Assembly: GCA_029863245.1 (NCBI GenBank)
Contig: JAOTVV010000002.1
Span: forward strand, 62,001-126,000
DNA from: Gemmatimonadota bacterium
GTDB lineage: Bacteria; Gemmatimonadota; Gemmatimonadetes; Gemmatimonadales; GWC2-71-9
Length of the DNA: 64,000 nt
Direction: 5' to 3'
Below, one piece after another: positions 1-11,787 of the stretch; position 1 is the stretch's first letter; every line of letters starts with the position of its first letter. Both the position numbers and the translations under genes were made by a program. Under the pieces are notes generated by a model, which was not told the origin of the DNA, ran no database searches, and saw nothing but the letters and a program-made list of their open reading frames with translations.

Positions 1-28
1 GTTGCAGTCAAGACTAACTTTGCAGGTT

Positions 29-544
29 ATGTTGCTGGTTGATTTGCGCGCGGTTGCCACGGGGCCGTTCGAGACCAAGGCCGAGATCGCGATTGACGAT
101 CCGATTCTCGAGGGGCTCGAACTCGCCTTGCAGGAGCCGCTCAGAGTCGAGGGACGGCTCACGTCGAGCGGGCCCAGCCAGTACTACTGGCAGGGCAGCC
201 TCGCAACGCGGCTGGCCTCAGCCTGCCGACGCTGTCTCGAGCCCATGACCGTAGACGTCGACGCGTCGGTGAGCGCCTTGTTCACCGAGGAAGAGGGAGC
301 GGACGATGCCTCGACGTACGTCATCCAGCGTGACGGCACCGAACTCGACCTCGGACCCATGGTTCGGGAGGAGCTGGCACTGGCCGCGCCGAAGTATGTC
401 ACGTGCCGCGACTCCTGTAAGGGGCTGTGCGCGCACTGCGGTAAGGATTTGAACCAAGGTCCGTGTTCCTGTGAGCCCGAGCCCGACCCACGGTGGGCGG
501 TGCTCCGCGCGCTTCGGACCGACGGACCCGATACGGAGAGGTAG
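29..544 (+). CDS. DUF177/YceD-family protein upstream of rpmF
   Basis: ORF 2..544; likely ATG at 29 (MLLVDLRAVATGPFE...). Cys-rich C-terminus CRDSCKGLCAHCGKDLN and position directly before L32 are typical of the DUF177 family. Confidence 0.85.
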   Translation: MLLVDLRAVATGPFETKAEIAIDDPILEGLELALQEPLRVEGRLTSSGPSQYYWQGSLATRLASACRRCLEPMTVDVDASVSALFTEEEGADDASTYVIQRDGTELDLGPMVREELALAAPKYVTCRDSCKGLCAHCGKDLNQGPCSCEPEPDPRWAVLRALRTDGPDTER

Positions 545-551
545 GTAGGGC

Positions 552-734
552 ATGGCTGTTCCCAAGCGTCGAACTTCGAAGGCGCGAAAGCGCAAGCGTC
601 GGACGCACCTGAAAGCATCGGCGGCGGCGCTTCAGGCGTGTCCCCGCTGCGGCGACCCCAGGCGACCCCACCGGGTGTGTCCCACGTGCGGTTACTATGG
701 CGGCAAGCAGCGGGTCGCGGTCGGGGAAGAGTAG
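552..734 (+). CDS. rpmF: 50S ribosomal protein L32
   Basis: MAVPKRRTSKARKRKRRTH... with CPRCG...CPTCGYY zinc ribbon; typical L32 length (60 aa). Confidence 0.95.
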   Translation: MAVPKRRTSKARKRKRRTHLKASAAALQACPRCGDPRRPHRVCPTCGYYGGKQRVAVGEE

Positions 735-735
735 G

Positions 736-1728
736 GTGATCCGGATCGCGCTGGACGCGATGGGAGGGGACTTCGCCCCGGCTGTGCCGGTGACGGGTGC
801 CATCGAGGCTCTGAGTGAGCTCCCAGCGTCCTGCCAGATCCAACTGATCGGCCGCGAGGCCGACGTTCGAGCCGAGCTCGACAAGCACGACGTGTCGCAA
901 GATCGTCTTCTCGTCATCGACGCAGGGGAAGTGATCGAGATGAACGAGAAGCCGTTGGCGGCGATTCGCGGCAAGCGTCGCTCGTCGATCCGTGTCGGCT
1001 TGGAGCTGCAGAAGGCCGGGGAGTCCGATGCCTTCATCTCGGCGGGCAACACCGGCGCCGTGATGGCGGCGAGCACCCTGTTTCTGGGACTGCACCCGGG
1101 GGTCGATCGTCCGGCGATTGCCGCCCTCTTCCCCACGGCGGGAAAGCCTGCCCTCGTGCTGGATGCTGGGGCCAACGTCGATTGCTCGCCGCGCGAGCTT
1201 CGGGGGTTCGCCCACATTGGATCCGTGTACGCCCGAGACGTCCTTGGCCGGAGCGATCCAAGCGTGGGATTGCTGAACATTGGTGAGGAGGAGGAGAAGG
1301 GCAACGAGGCCGTTCGGAACACTTACGAGCTCCTGGCCAACGATCCGGGGATCAGATTCGTGGGCAATGTGGAGGGACGGGACATCCTGAGCGGTGCCTG
1401 CGATGTGACGGTATGTGACGGCTTCGTGGGAAACGTGTTGCTCAAGTTCTACGAGACGGTGGCGCACCTGTTTCGCGGACTGCTGGAGCGAGAGATGGAG
1501 CAGTCGGTGCTCCGAGGAGATGGCATGCGTCGCGTGTTCAAGGTGCTCGACTACTCGGAGTACGGTGGCGCACCGCTCCTGGGGGTGCGCGGCGTCTCGA
1601 TCATTTGCCATGGACGATCGCCGTCGCGGGCCATCAAGAATGCCATCGGCGTCGCGCTCCAGTCGGTCGAGAGCAAGCTGAATCAGCACATCGCCGCTGA
1701 ATTTGCCAGTAGGGAGAGCGTTACATGA
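736..1728 (+). CDS. plsX: Phosphate acyltransferase PlsX
   Basis: IRIALDAMGGDFAP, ISAGNTGAVMA, CDGFVGNVLLK motifs; likely GTG start at 736 inside the supplied ORF 697..1728. Confidence 0.93.
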   Translation: MIRIALDAMGGDFAPAVPVTGAIEALSELPASCQIQLIGREADVRAELDKHDVSQDRLLVIDAGEVIEMNEKPLAAIRGKRRSSIRVGLELQKAGESDAFISAGNTGAVMAASTLFLGLHPGVDRPAIAALFPTAGKPALVLDAGANVDCSPRELRGFAHIGSVYARDVLGRSDPSVGLLNIGEEEEKGNEAVRNTYELLANDPGIRFVGNVEGRDILSGACDVTVCDGFVGNVLLKFYETVAHLFRGLLEREMEQSVLRGDGMRRVFKVLDYSEYGGAPLLGVRGVSIICHGRSPSRAIKNAIGVALQSVESKLNQHIAAEFASRESVT

Positions 1729-2714
1729 AGCAACCCGTGGCTCGGCTCGTCGGCACGGGGCGGTATACACCGTCGAAGATCATGACCAATGCCGATTTCG
1801 AGCGGATGCTCGACACATCCGACGAGTGGATCCGCGAGCGAACCGGCATCCGCGAGCGGCGCATTGCGGAGGCCCACGAAACGGTGGCCTTCATGGCGAA
1901 GGTGGCCTGCGAGCAGGTGCTCGAGGCCGCCGGCGTGAGCGTAGAGGACGTGGACACGCTCATTCTGGGAACGGCGACGCCCGATCGTCCACTCCCCGCC
2001 ACCGCCTGCGACCTGCAGGCCCAGCTTGGCGCCAGCAACGCAGCCGCGTTCGACTTGGGCGCGGCATGCAGTGGGTTCCTCTTCGGGTTGACTGTTGCCG
2101 AGGCCATGGTGGGGAACGGCTCTGCCCGCAACGTGCTCGTCGTGGGAGGCGAGCGCCTGACGACGATTACGGACTACCAGGACCGGGCAACCGCCATCCT
2201 CTTCGGAGACGGTGCAGGTGCAACGCTGGTTCAGCCGGCGGCGGGTGACGGCCGCGGTATCCTGGCTACCTACCTGAGGTCCGATGGCCGGCTGGCGGAT
2301 CTGCTCTATCGGCCGGGTGGTGGCGGCAACCACCCGCCCGATCAGGGGCTGCTGGAGGACCGCAGCTACTACATGAAGATGGCGGGTCGGGAGGTCTTCA
2401 AGTCGGCGGTGTTGTCCATGGCTGATGCATGCGACCAGGCGCTCCAGCGCGCGGGCATCGCTGGCCAGGATGTCGACATCTTGATTCCGCACCAGGCCAA
2501 CATCCGGATCATCGAGGCCACCGCGAAGCACGCTGGCATTCCGATGGACAAGGTGTACGTGAATGTGGACCGGTACGGCAACACGTCCGCGGCGTCGATC
2601 CCGATCGCGCTCGACGAGTGCGTGCGCGCCGGACGCATCACCGCAGGGTCGCTCGTGCTACTCGTGGCGTTTGGCGGAGGGTTTACCTGGGGAAGCGTCG
2701 CCGTCCGGTGGTAA
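1725..2714 (+). CDS. fabH: 3-oxoacyl-ACP synthase III (KAS III)
   Basis: GTGRYTPSKIMTNADFERMLDTSDEWIRERTGI, catalytic DLGAACSGFLFGL, IPHQANIRII, GNTSAASIPIAL; 4-bp overlap with plsX. Confidence 0.95.
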   Translation: MKQPVARLVGTGRYTPSKIMTNADFERMLDTSDEWIRERTGIRERRIAEAHETVAFMAKVACEQVLEAAGVSVEDVDTLILGTATPDRPLPATACDLQAQLGASNAAAFDLGAACSGFLFGLTVAEAMVGNGSARNVLVVGGERLTTITDYQDRATAILFGDGAGATLVQPAAGDGRGILATYLRSDGRLADLLYRPGGGGNHPPDQGLLEDRSYYMKMAGREVFKSAVLSMADACDQALQRAGIAGQDVDILIPHQANIRIIEATAKHAGIPMDKVYVNVDRYGNTSAASIPIALDECVRAGRITAGSLVLLVAFGGGFTWGSVAVRW

Positions 2715-3646
2715 AGGCGGTGCTGCTGTGCCCCGGACAGGGGGCACAGAAGGTGGGGATGGGCCAGGATCTCGCTCTGGCGTTCGTGGAGGCGCGCGAC
2801 GTCTTTGAGGTGGTGGATCAAGCGCTCGGCGTTCCCCTGACGAGGATCATGTGGAATGGGCCGGACGCCGAGCTCACCCTCACGCACAACGCGCAGCCGG
2901 CCATCCTCGCCCATTCGATTGCTGCGTTCGCCGTCCTACGCTCGGCTATCGATCCGGTTCTGGGGGCCGGACATTCGCTCGGCGAGTACAGCGCCTACGT
3001 GGCGGCCGGATCCCTCGACTTGGCCGACGCTGCCCGTTTGGTCCGGCGCAGGGGCGAGCTGATGCTCGCGGCGGGTCGTGCCCGTCCGGGGACGATGGCG
3101 GCGGTGCTGGGTCTGGAAACCGGCTCCGTCATCGCGGGGTGTGCGGAGGCAAGCAGCCCGGGTGAGGTGGTCGTCGCCGCCAACGTCAACGCCCCGGATC
3201 AGACCGTGATCTCCGGTGATCCGGCGGCGGTCGAGCGAGCGACCCGGATTCTCAAGGAGGCGGGAGCAAAGCGGGTGCTCCCGCTGAACGTGAGCGGTGC
3301 GTTTCACTCGCCACTGATGGAGCCGGCGCAGCACGAACTCATCGAGGAGTTGGCTCGTGTCACGATCCGCGATCCGGCGTTTCCGGTGATCGCAAACGCG
3401 ACGGCGGAGCCGGTGCGTGGCGGGGAGGACGCCCGAGCCGGCCTCGGAGCCCAACTCACCGCGCCCGTGCGGTGGGTGGCCTCGATGGAGCGGGCGGTTG
3501 CGGAGGTGGGAACGGATGCGAACTTCGTCGAGATCGGACCTGGCACCGTACTCAGCGGTCTACTGCGTCGCGTCGACCGCGACGCGTGCGCCGTTGCCGT
3601 CGGGACAGTCGAGCAGGTGAATTCCTTCCTGGAGCAACACGGATGA
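2708..3646 (+). CDS. fabD: Malonyl-CoA:ACP transacylase
   Basis: LLCPGQGAQKVGMG, GHSLGEYSAYVAAG, SGAFHSPLMEPA; GTG start at 2708 inside ORF 2429..3646. Confidence 0.94.
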   Translation: MVKAVLLCPGQGAQKVGMGQDLALAFVEARDVFEVVDQALGVPLTRIMWNGPDAELTLTHNAQPAILAHSIAAFAVLRSAIDPVLGAGHSLGEYSAYVAAGSLDLADAARLVRRRGELMLAAGRARPGTMAAVLGLETGSVIAGCAEASSPGEVVVAANVNAPDQTVISGDPAAVERATRILKEAGAKRVLPLNVSGAFHSPLMEPAQHELIEELARVTIRDPAFPVIANATAEPVRGGEDARAGLGAQLTAPVRWVASMERAVAEVGTDANFVEIGPGTVLSGLLRRVDRDACAVAVGTVEQVNSFLEQHG

Positions 3647-4380
3647 GGATAGACCTCAGCGGCAGAGTCGCATTGGTCACGGGAGGCGCCCGCGGGATTG
3701 GGTCTGCGATTGCCAACCACCTCTACGAGGCCGGCGCCCACGTCGGTATCACGGATCTCAAGGGCGCCTCCGAGGCGGCCGCGCAGCTCACGGGTAAGGC
3801 AAAGGCGTACGGCGCGGCGGCGGACGTGGCAGACATGGCCCAGTTGGAGGAGGCTGCCAAATCCGTGGAGGTCGCTCTGGGACCGATCGATATCTTGGTG
3901 AACAACGCTGGTATCACGCGTGACACCCTACTCATGCGCATGAGCGAAGACGATTGGGACCTCGTCTTGCGCGTGAACCTCAAGGGGACGTTCCTGGCGA
4001 CGAAGATCCTGTCGCGGGGCATGATGAAGCGCCGATGGGGGCGCATCATCAACATTGCGAGCGTCGTCGGCATCCGTGGGAACGCAGGGCAGGCCAACTA
4101 CTCGGCATCGAAGGCGGGCGTGATCGGATTCACCAAGACCATGGCCCGCGAACTGGCGTCGCGCAATGTGTTGGTCAACGCTATCGCTCCGGGCTTCATC
4201 GATACCGAGATGACCAAGGGGCTGTCCGAGGGTGTCCGAGAAGAACTGATGCGGCAGATCCCGCTGGCGCGGCTCGGGAGCCCGGACGACGTCGCCAGAG
4301 CCGCGCTCTTCCTCGCATCTGACCTTGCCGACTACATTACTGGCCAAGTTGTAGTCGTCGACGGTGGGATGGTCATGTAA
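3643..4380 (+). CDS. fabG: 3-oxoacyl-ACP reductase
   Basis: [49 protein letters not shown] 3643. Confidence 0.95.
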   Translation: MRIDLSGRVALVTGGARGIGSAIANHLYEAGAHVGITDLKGASEAAAQLTGKAKAYGAAADVADMAQLEEAAKSVEVALGPIDILVNNAGITRDTLLMRMSEDDWDLVLRVNLKGTFLATKILSRGMMKRRWGRIINIASVVGIRGNAGQANYSASKAGVIGFTKTMARELASRNVLVNAIAPGFIDTEMTKGLSEGVREELMRQIPLARLGSPDDVARAALFLASDLADYITGQVVVVDGGMVM

Positions 4381-4411
4381 CCCACGCTCCCGAATTGTGA
4401 GAGGACCAACG

Positions 4412-4663
4412 ATGACCGACATGAAAGAACTCGAAGAGAAGGTCAAGGACATCATTGTCGAAGAACTCGGTGTCGAGCGCGACAAACTGGCTGAAGGCGC
4501 CAGCTTCATGGAGGACCTCGGTGCCGACAGCCTAGACACCGTCGAGCTCGTGATGGCGTTCGAGAAGGAGTTCGACATCGACATTCCCGACGAGGAAGCC
4601 GAGAAGCTGCGCACGGTAGGTGACGCGCTGAAGTATCTGCACGAGAAGATGGGCGGGAACTGA
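4412..4663 (+). CDS. acpP: Acyl carrier protein
   Basis: [26 protein letters not shown] phosphopantetheine site; 83 aa. Confidence 0.97.
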   Translation: MTDMKELEEKVKDIIVEELGVERDKLAEGASFMEDLGADSLDTVELVMAFEKEFDIDIPDEEAEKLRTVGDALKYLHEKMGGN

Positions 4664-4667
4664 CGCG

Positions 4668-5909
4668 TTGAAACGCCGTGTCGTCGTAACGGGTCTCGGC
4701 CTGGTTTCGCCTCTGGGGCTGACCGCCGCTGAGACCTGGACTGGCCTCGTTGCCGGTCAGTCAGGTGCGGGCGCCATTCGGCGCTTCGATCCCGCCCAGA
4801 TGGACGTGCGCTTTGCCTGCGAGGTCAAAGGATTCGACCCCTTGCGGTACATGGACCGCAAGGAGGCGAAGCGACTGGATCTGTTCGCTCAGTACGCGAT
4901 GGCCGCGACCACCCAGGCGATCGCCGATGCCGGGTTCGGAGAAGCGCTCCCGAATCCCGACCGCAGCGGCGTCATCATCGGCAGTGGCATCGGCGGGATC
5001 TCGACCTTCGAAGAGCAATGCAAGTTGTATCTCGAGAAGGGACCGTCCCGCGTCTCGCCTTTCTTCGTTCCCATGTTCATACCGGACATCGCGTCGGGTC
5101 TCGTCTCCATTCGGTGGGGGGCGAAGGGACCCAACTACTGCACGGTCTCGGCGTGCGCGTCCTCGGCCCATGCCCTTGGCGAGGCGTTCCGGCTGGTTCA
5201 GTCGGGAGCGGCGGACCTCATGATTGCCGGCGGTGCGGAGGCCGCCGTCACGCCGCTGGCGATCGCGGGATTCGCCAACATGCGGGCGCTTTCCATCCGA
5301 AACGACGAGCCCGAGCGAGCATCGCGCCCGTTCGACAAGGATCGGGACGGCTTTGTGATGGGCGAGGGCGCCGGGGTGCTGATCCTGGAAGCCCTCGAAG
5401 ACGCACTCGACCGGGGCGCCACGATCCGCGGCGAGCTACTCGGGTACGGGATGAGCGCCGATGCGTTTCACATGACGCAGCCCGCACCCGGTGGCGAAGG
5501 GGCCAAGCGGGCCATCCTCGCCTGCCTCGAGGATGGTGGCATCGATCACGCCGATGTGGGTTACATCAACTCGCACGGCACCTCCACGCCGCACGGGGAC
5601 ATCGCGGAAACCAGGGCGGTGAAGGGTGTCTTCGGTGAGGTGGCTCGCGATCTCGTCATGAACTCGACGAAATCGATGACCGGCCACGCGCTCGGGGCCG
5701 CCGGCGCCCTGGAGGCATCGATCACGCTCATGACCATGGAGGCCGGGGTCATTCCGCCCACGATCAATCTGGATGCGCCCGACCCTGAATGCGATCTCGA
5801 CTACGCGCCAAACCAAAGCGTCGAGCGCCAAGTGGACGTGGCCCTGTCGAACTCGTTCGGGTTCGGGGGTCACAATGTCACTCTGGCCTTCGGGCGCTAT
5901 CGGGAATGA
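4668..5909 (+). CDS. fabF: 3-oxoacyl-ACP synthase II
   Basis: KRRVVVTGLGLVSPLG, TVSACASSAHALGEAF, NSHGTSTPHGD, STKSMTGHALGAAGALEA, NSFGFGGHN. Confidence 0.95.
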   Translation: MKRRVVVTGLGLVSPLGLTAAETWTGLVAGQSGAGAIRRFDPAQMDVRFACEVKGFDPLRYMDRKEAKRLDLFAQYAMAATTQAIADAGFGEALPNPDRSGVIIGSGIGGISTFEEQCKLYLEKGPSRVSPFFVPMFIPDIASGLVSIRWGAKGPNYCTVSACASSAHALGEAFRLVQSGAADLMIAGGAEAAVTPLAIAGFANMRALSIRNDEPERASRPFDKDRDGFVMGEGAGVLILEALEDALDRGATIRGELLGYGMSADAFHMTQPAPGGEGAKRAILACLEDGGIDHADVGYINSHGTSTPHGDIAETRAVKGVFGEVARDLVMNSTKSMTGHALGAAGALEASITLMTMEAGVIPPTINLDAPDPECDLDYAPNQSVERQVDVALSNSFGFGGHNVTLAFGRYRE

Positions 5910-5914
5910 GGTGG

Positions 5915-5932
5915 GCCACCAAGCCAGGTGGC
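5915..5932. repeat. Short inverted repeat (GCCACC-6 nt-GGTGGC) between fabF and purE
   Basis: GCCACC AAGCCA GGTGGC immediately after the fabF stop; no T-tract. Confidence 0.45.
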
Positions 5933-5967
5933 TAGGCGTCACCGGAGAGTGCGGCGTGTGAGGGGAC

Positions 5968-6366
5968 ATGGCTAAGGACGTCTTGATCATGGCCGGCTCG
6001 GAAAGCGACCGAGAGCGGGTCAGCGCGGCGTTCGCCGTGCTGGACGACGCCGGGGTAGGGTACGATTTCGTTGTGTCGTCGGCCCATCGAAGTCCCGAGC
6101 AGACAGCAAACATCGCCAAGACTGCGAAGGCCAAGGGGTATCGGGTGGTCATCGCTGCGGCCGGCCTGGCGGCGGCGCTTCCGGGAGCCGTGGCAGCGCT
6201 CACCGACCTGCCGGTGGTGGGCCTCCCCCTCGATGTCGGGCCGCTCCGGGGTGTCGACGCACTCTACGCGATCGCCCAACTGCCGCCGGGGTGTCCCGTT
6301 GGCACGGTGGGAATCGGGAACGCCAAGAACGCCGCTCTCTTGGCGCTGCGCATCCTGGGGGGTTGA
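5968..6366 (+). CDS. purE: N5-carboxyaminoimidazole ribonucleotide mutase (PurE)
   Basis: IMAGSESDRERVS, VSSAHRSPEQT, IAAAGLAAALPG; 132 aa. Confidence 0.9.
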   Translation: MAKDVLIMAGSESDRERVSAAFAVLDDAGVGYDFVVSSAHRSPEQTANIAKTAKAKGYRVVIAAAGLAAALPGAVAALTDLPVVGLPLDVGPLRGVDALYAIAQLPPGCPVGTVGIGNAKNAALLALRILGG

Positions 6367-6417
6367 GGCGGCGAGCGCCACCCTACCGTCCGCTCACTCG
6401 AGTTCCTATCATCCCCC

Positions 6418-6897
6418 ATGCGACAACGGTTCGGCATCGGCTTCGACTCCCACACCTTCGTCGAGAAGCGCCCACTGATTCTCGGCGGGGTCACGGTCGA
6501 CTATCCCAAAGGGCTCAAAGGCCACTCGGACGGCGACGCGGTGGCCCATGCGATAATTGATGCCCTCCTGGGCGCGGCGGCCATGGGCGACGTGGGACGA
6601 CTCTTTCCGGATACCGACAAGCGCTGGAAAGGTGCCGACTCCATGCTTCTCCTGGCCGAGGTGCGGCGGCGCGTGGTCGCAGCGAGCTACTCGATTGTCA
6701 ACGTCGACGTCACCGTGATTGCCGAGCGCCCCAAGCTGGCACCCTACATCGACCAGATGCGAGAGAACATCGGGAAGGTTCTGGGGCTCCCTGCGAGCGC
6801 GGTGTCGGTCAAGGCCAAGACCAACGAGAAGATGGACGCCGTGGGACGAGGTAAGGGCATCCAGGTCTTCGCTGTGGCGTCGATCGGAGGTGCCTGA
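6418..6897 (+). CDS. ispF: 2-C-methyl-D-erythritol 2,4-cyclodiphosphate synthase
   Basis: RFGIGFDSHTF, LILGGV, GLKGHSDGDAVAHAIIDALLGAAAMGDVGRLFPDTD. Confidence 0.95.
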   Translation: MRQRFGIGFDSHTFVEKRPLILGGVTVDYPKGLKGHSDGDAVAHAIIDALLGAAAMGDVGRLFPDTDKRWKGADSMLLLAEVRRRVVAASYSIVNVDVTVIAERPKLAPYIDQMRENIGKVLGLPASAVSVKAKTNEKMDAVGRGKGIQVFAVASIGGA

Positions 6898-7516
6898 CCT
6901 GCTCGACGCTCTCCTCGAGCGGTTGCTCGGTCTGCCAAGCTCCACTGTCTATATCTTGGTCGGAGCCCTGGCCGCGTTGGAGAACATCTTTCCTCCCGTC
7001 CCCGCCGATACCGCTGTCGGTATCGGAGCCTTCCTGTCGCATCGCGGCACGGTGGTGGCGACGACCGTGTTCGCCGTGACGTGGGCCAGCAACGTCACAG
7101 CCGCCAGTCTGGTCTACCTCGCCGGACGTACGCTCGGCCGGCAGTTCTTCACTGGTCGGCTGGGGAGTCGGCTCCTCAATCCAGCACGACTCGAGCGGAT
7201 CGAGCAGCTGTATCGGCGCCACGGCGCGTGGGGCATATTCCTGTCCCGGTTCGTTCCGGGCGTGCGAGCGGTGGTGCCGCCTTTCGCGGGCGTCGCGCGG
7301 CTCGGCGTCGTGCAATCCCTCGTGCCCATGGCGGTGGCGTCGGGTATCTGGTACGGGCTCCTGACCGCCGTCATCGCCAAGTCGGCCGGGCGGATCGAAG
7401 ATGTGGTGCGACTCGTGGGACGACTCAACTGGGTGACGTTGCTCGTGGCGCTTGGGGCAGGCGGGGCCATCGTGCTCGCGGTGCGCCGCCGGCGGGTTGG
7501 TGACCTATCGAAATGA
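6890..7516 (+). CDS. DedA family membrane protein
   Basis: LENIFPPVPADTAVGIGAFLSHRG, GIFLSRFVPGVRAVVPPFAG; likely GTG start 6890 overlapping the ispF stop. Confidence 0.85.
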   Translation: MPDLLDALLERLLGLPSSTVYILVGALAALENIFPPVPADTAVGIGAFLSHRGTVVATTVFAVTWASNVTAASLVYLAGRTLGRQFFTGRLGSRLLNPARLERIEQLYRRHGAWGIFLSRFVPGVRAVVPPFAGVARLGVVQSLVPMAVASGIWYGLLTAVIAKSAGRIEDVVRLVGRLNWVTLLVALGAGGAIVLAVRRRRVGDLSK

Positions 7517-7520
7517 ACCG

Positions 7521-8471
7521 ATGCGGCCGGTTCTGTCGGCTGGGAGCGCTGCTCCAGTGACGAAGCCAACGGGCGAGCGCGATCGCGCGTTTGCCGTCGG
7601 AGGATTTCGCGATTTCCTGGCCCTGGAAGCGGGACACAGCCGGCACACCGTCATCAGCTACATGCGAGATGTTCGGCGGTTGGCCGAGTACGTGTCCCAA
7701 CGCGGCCTGGACGCCCCGGAGGCGATTGCCCCCAAGCACCTCCGGGAGTTTCTCTACCACCTAAAGGATCTGGGGCTCGCGCCATCGAGCATCCGGCGGC
7801 ACATCTCCAGTATCAGGACGTACTACAGGTTTCTGGTTTCCGAGGGATTCGCGCCGACGGACCCGAGCGAGCGGATCGAGCTCCCGAAGGTGTGGCGGAA
7901 GCTGCCCGAGGTCTTGACGCATGACGAAGTCGAGGCCCTCCTGGGCGCACCCAGTCTCGACGAGGCGCTGGCGTGGCGGGACCGCGCTCTGTTGGAAGTC
8001 GCGTACGCCACCGGGGTCCGGGTGTCGGAGCTGATCGGTCTCGGCGTGAGCGACGTGTGGTACGATGACAGACTGGTGCGGGTGCTGGGCAAGGGCGCGA
8101 AGGAGCGTCTGGTGCCCATCGGCCGTCGGGCGCTCGGTGCAACCGCCCTGTATGTGCGGGAGATCCGGCCGAAGCTCGACCGCGGAAGAGCAGCGGGGAA
8201 GCTATTCCTCAATGCCCGCGGAGGCCCACTCTCACGGGTCGGGGCCTGGGGCATCATCAAGCGATGTGCGGCCCGGGCAGGTCTCGAGAAGCGGGTCTCG
8301 CCCCATACACTCCGGCACACGTTTGCCACACATCTGCTGGAGGGGGGTGCCGACCTCCGAGCTGTGCAGGAGATGTTGGGGCACGCCGACCTGTCGACCA
8401 CGCAGCTGTACACGCACGTCGATCGGGACTACCTGCGTCAAGTCCATCGCACGTATCACCCCCGCTCGTGA
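7521..8471 (+). CDS. xerD: Site-specific tyrosine recombinase XerC/XerD
   Basis: N-terminal SAM-like core domain and catalytic ATGVRVSELIGL, HTLRHTFATHLLEGGADLRAVQEMLGHADLSTTQLYTHV. Confidence 0.88.
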   Translation: MRPVLSAGSAAPVTKPTGERDRAFAVGGFRDFLALEAGHSRHTVISYMRDVRRLAEYVSQRGLDAPEAIAPKHLREFLYHLKDLGLAPSSIRRHISSIRTYYRFLVSEGFAPTDPSERIELPKVWRKLPEVLTHDEVEALLGAPSLDEALAWRDRALLEVAYATGVRVSELIGLGVSDVWYDDRLVRVLGKGAKERLVPIGRRALGATALYVREIRPKLDRGRAAGKLFLNARGGPLSRVGAWGIIKRCAARAGLEKRVSPHTLRHTFATHLLEGGADLRAVQEMLGHADLSTTQLYTHVDRDYLRQVHRTYHPRS

Positions 8472-8532
8472 GGCCCTGGCCTTAGTCTTTACCGGGCAAC
8501 CGATTACGGCGTTCCGGTTGATGGCACGACTT

Positions 8533-8562
8533 TTGACAAGGAAGGCCGCCGAGTATTACCTT
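8533..8562 (+). promoter_or_regulatory. Putative promoter of kdsB: TTGACA - 18 nt - TACCTT(TG)
   Basis: TTGACA at 8533-8538 and TACCTTTG at 8557-8564, only 3 nt before GTG 8568. Confidence 0.5.
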
Positions 8563-8567
8563 TGGCC

Positions 8568-10957
<2,390 letters not shown>

Positions 10958-10959
10958 CC

Positions 10960-11787
10960 ATGAACGGGTTGTGGTCGCCCAGGCCCCTGCTGATCGCGGG
11001 ACCGTGCGTTCTCGAACGGGATGAGGTGAATCTGGCCATCGCATCGAGCCTTGCGGCCCTCTCGGCCCGACTCGGGGTGAGCGTCGTGTTCAAGGGGAGC
11101 TTCGACAAGGCCAACCGATCGACCGCCCAGGCTCCGCGCGGTCCTGGCATCGAGCGCGGGCTTTCGGCACTTCAGCGAGTGAGAGAGGCGACGGGTCTTC
11201 CGGTCGTCACGGATGTCCACGACGTGTCGCAGGTCGATGCAGCGGCGGCGGTGGTGGACGCCATCCAAATCCCGGCGTTTCTCTGCCGTCAGACCGATCT
11301 GTTGGAGGCTGCAGGGCGAACCCGAAAGCCGGTCAACATCAAGAAGGGCCAGTGGATGGCCCCCGAAGACATGCGAGGCGCCGTCGAGAAGGTGCGCCGG
11401 GGCGGCAGTGACGAGGTGGCCGTGACCGAGCGCGGTTCGTTCTTCGGTTATGGAGAGCTTGTCGTGGACATGCGGGGGTTGGGGCGGATGAAGACGGTTG
11501 CGGGCGCTACCGTGCTGTTCGATGCGACGCACGCGGTGCAGCGACCGGGCCGCGGGCCGGATGGGTCGAGTGGAGGAACGCGGGCCGATGTGCCGGCGCT
11601 CCTCCTGGCGGCGGCGGCGGCAGGCGCGGATGGATTCTTTCTCGAGACACATCCGGAGCCCATGACGGCGTCCAGCGATGCAGCCAGCATGTGGCCGCTC
11701 AACGAGCTCGAGTCGCTGATGGAGCGCACGCTCGCAGTCTGGCATGCGGCGCGAGAGACGGGAGCGGTTCGGTGGTCGACCCCGTAG
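10960..11787 (+). CDS. kdsA: 3-deoxy-8-phosphooctulonate synthase
   Basis: LIAGPCVLERDEVNL, FKGSFDKANRST, DVHDVSQVDAAA, IPAFLCRQTDLL, FDATHAVQRPG. Confidence 0.94.
   Translation: MNGLWSPRPLLIAGPCVLERDEVNLAIASSLAALSARLGVSVVFKGSFDKANRSTAQAPRGPGIERGLSALQRVREATGLPVVTDVHDVSQVDAAAAVVDAIQIPAFLCRQTDLLEAAGRTRKPVNIKKGQWMAPEDMRGAVEKVRRGGSDEVAVTERGSFFGYGELVVDMRGLGRMKTVAGATVLFDATHAVQRPGRGPDGSSGGTRADVPALLLAAAAAGADGFFLETHPEPMTASSDAASMWPLNELESLMERTLAVWHAARETGAVRWSTP

Noticed and set aside
184-1770. Long minus-strand ORF (528 aa) opposite DUF177/rpmF/plsX
   Set aside because: Antisense to clearly recognisable genes; low-complexity Arg/His/Ser composition typical of shadow ORFs in high-GC DNA.
5968-6366. purE without purK as an unusual purine pathway
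   Set aside because: purK is often unlinked; nothing in this window allows a conclusion.
7521-8471. Tyrosine recombinase as evidence of a mobile element
   Set aside because: XerC/D-type sequence in a housekeeping context, no att sites, cargo or repeats nearby.
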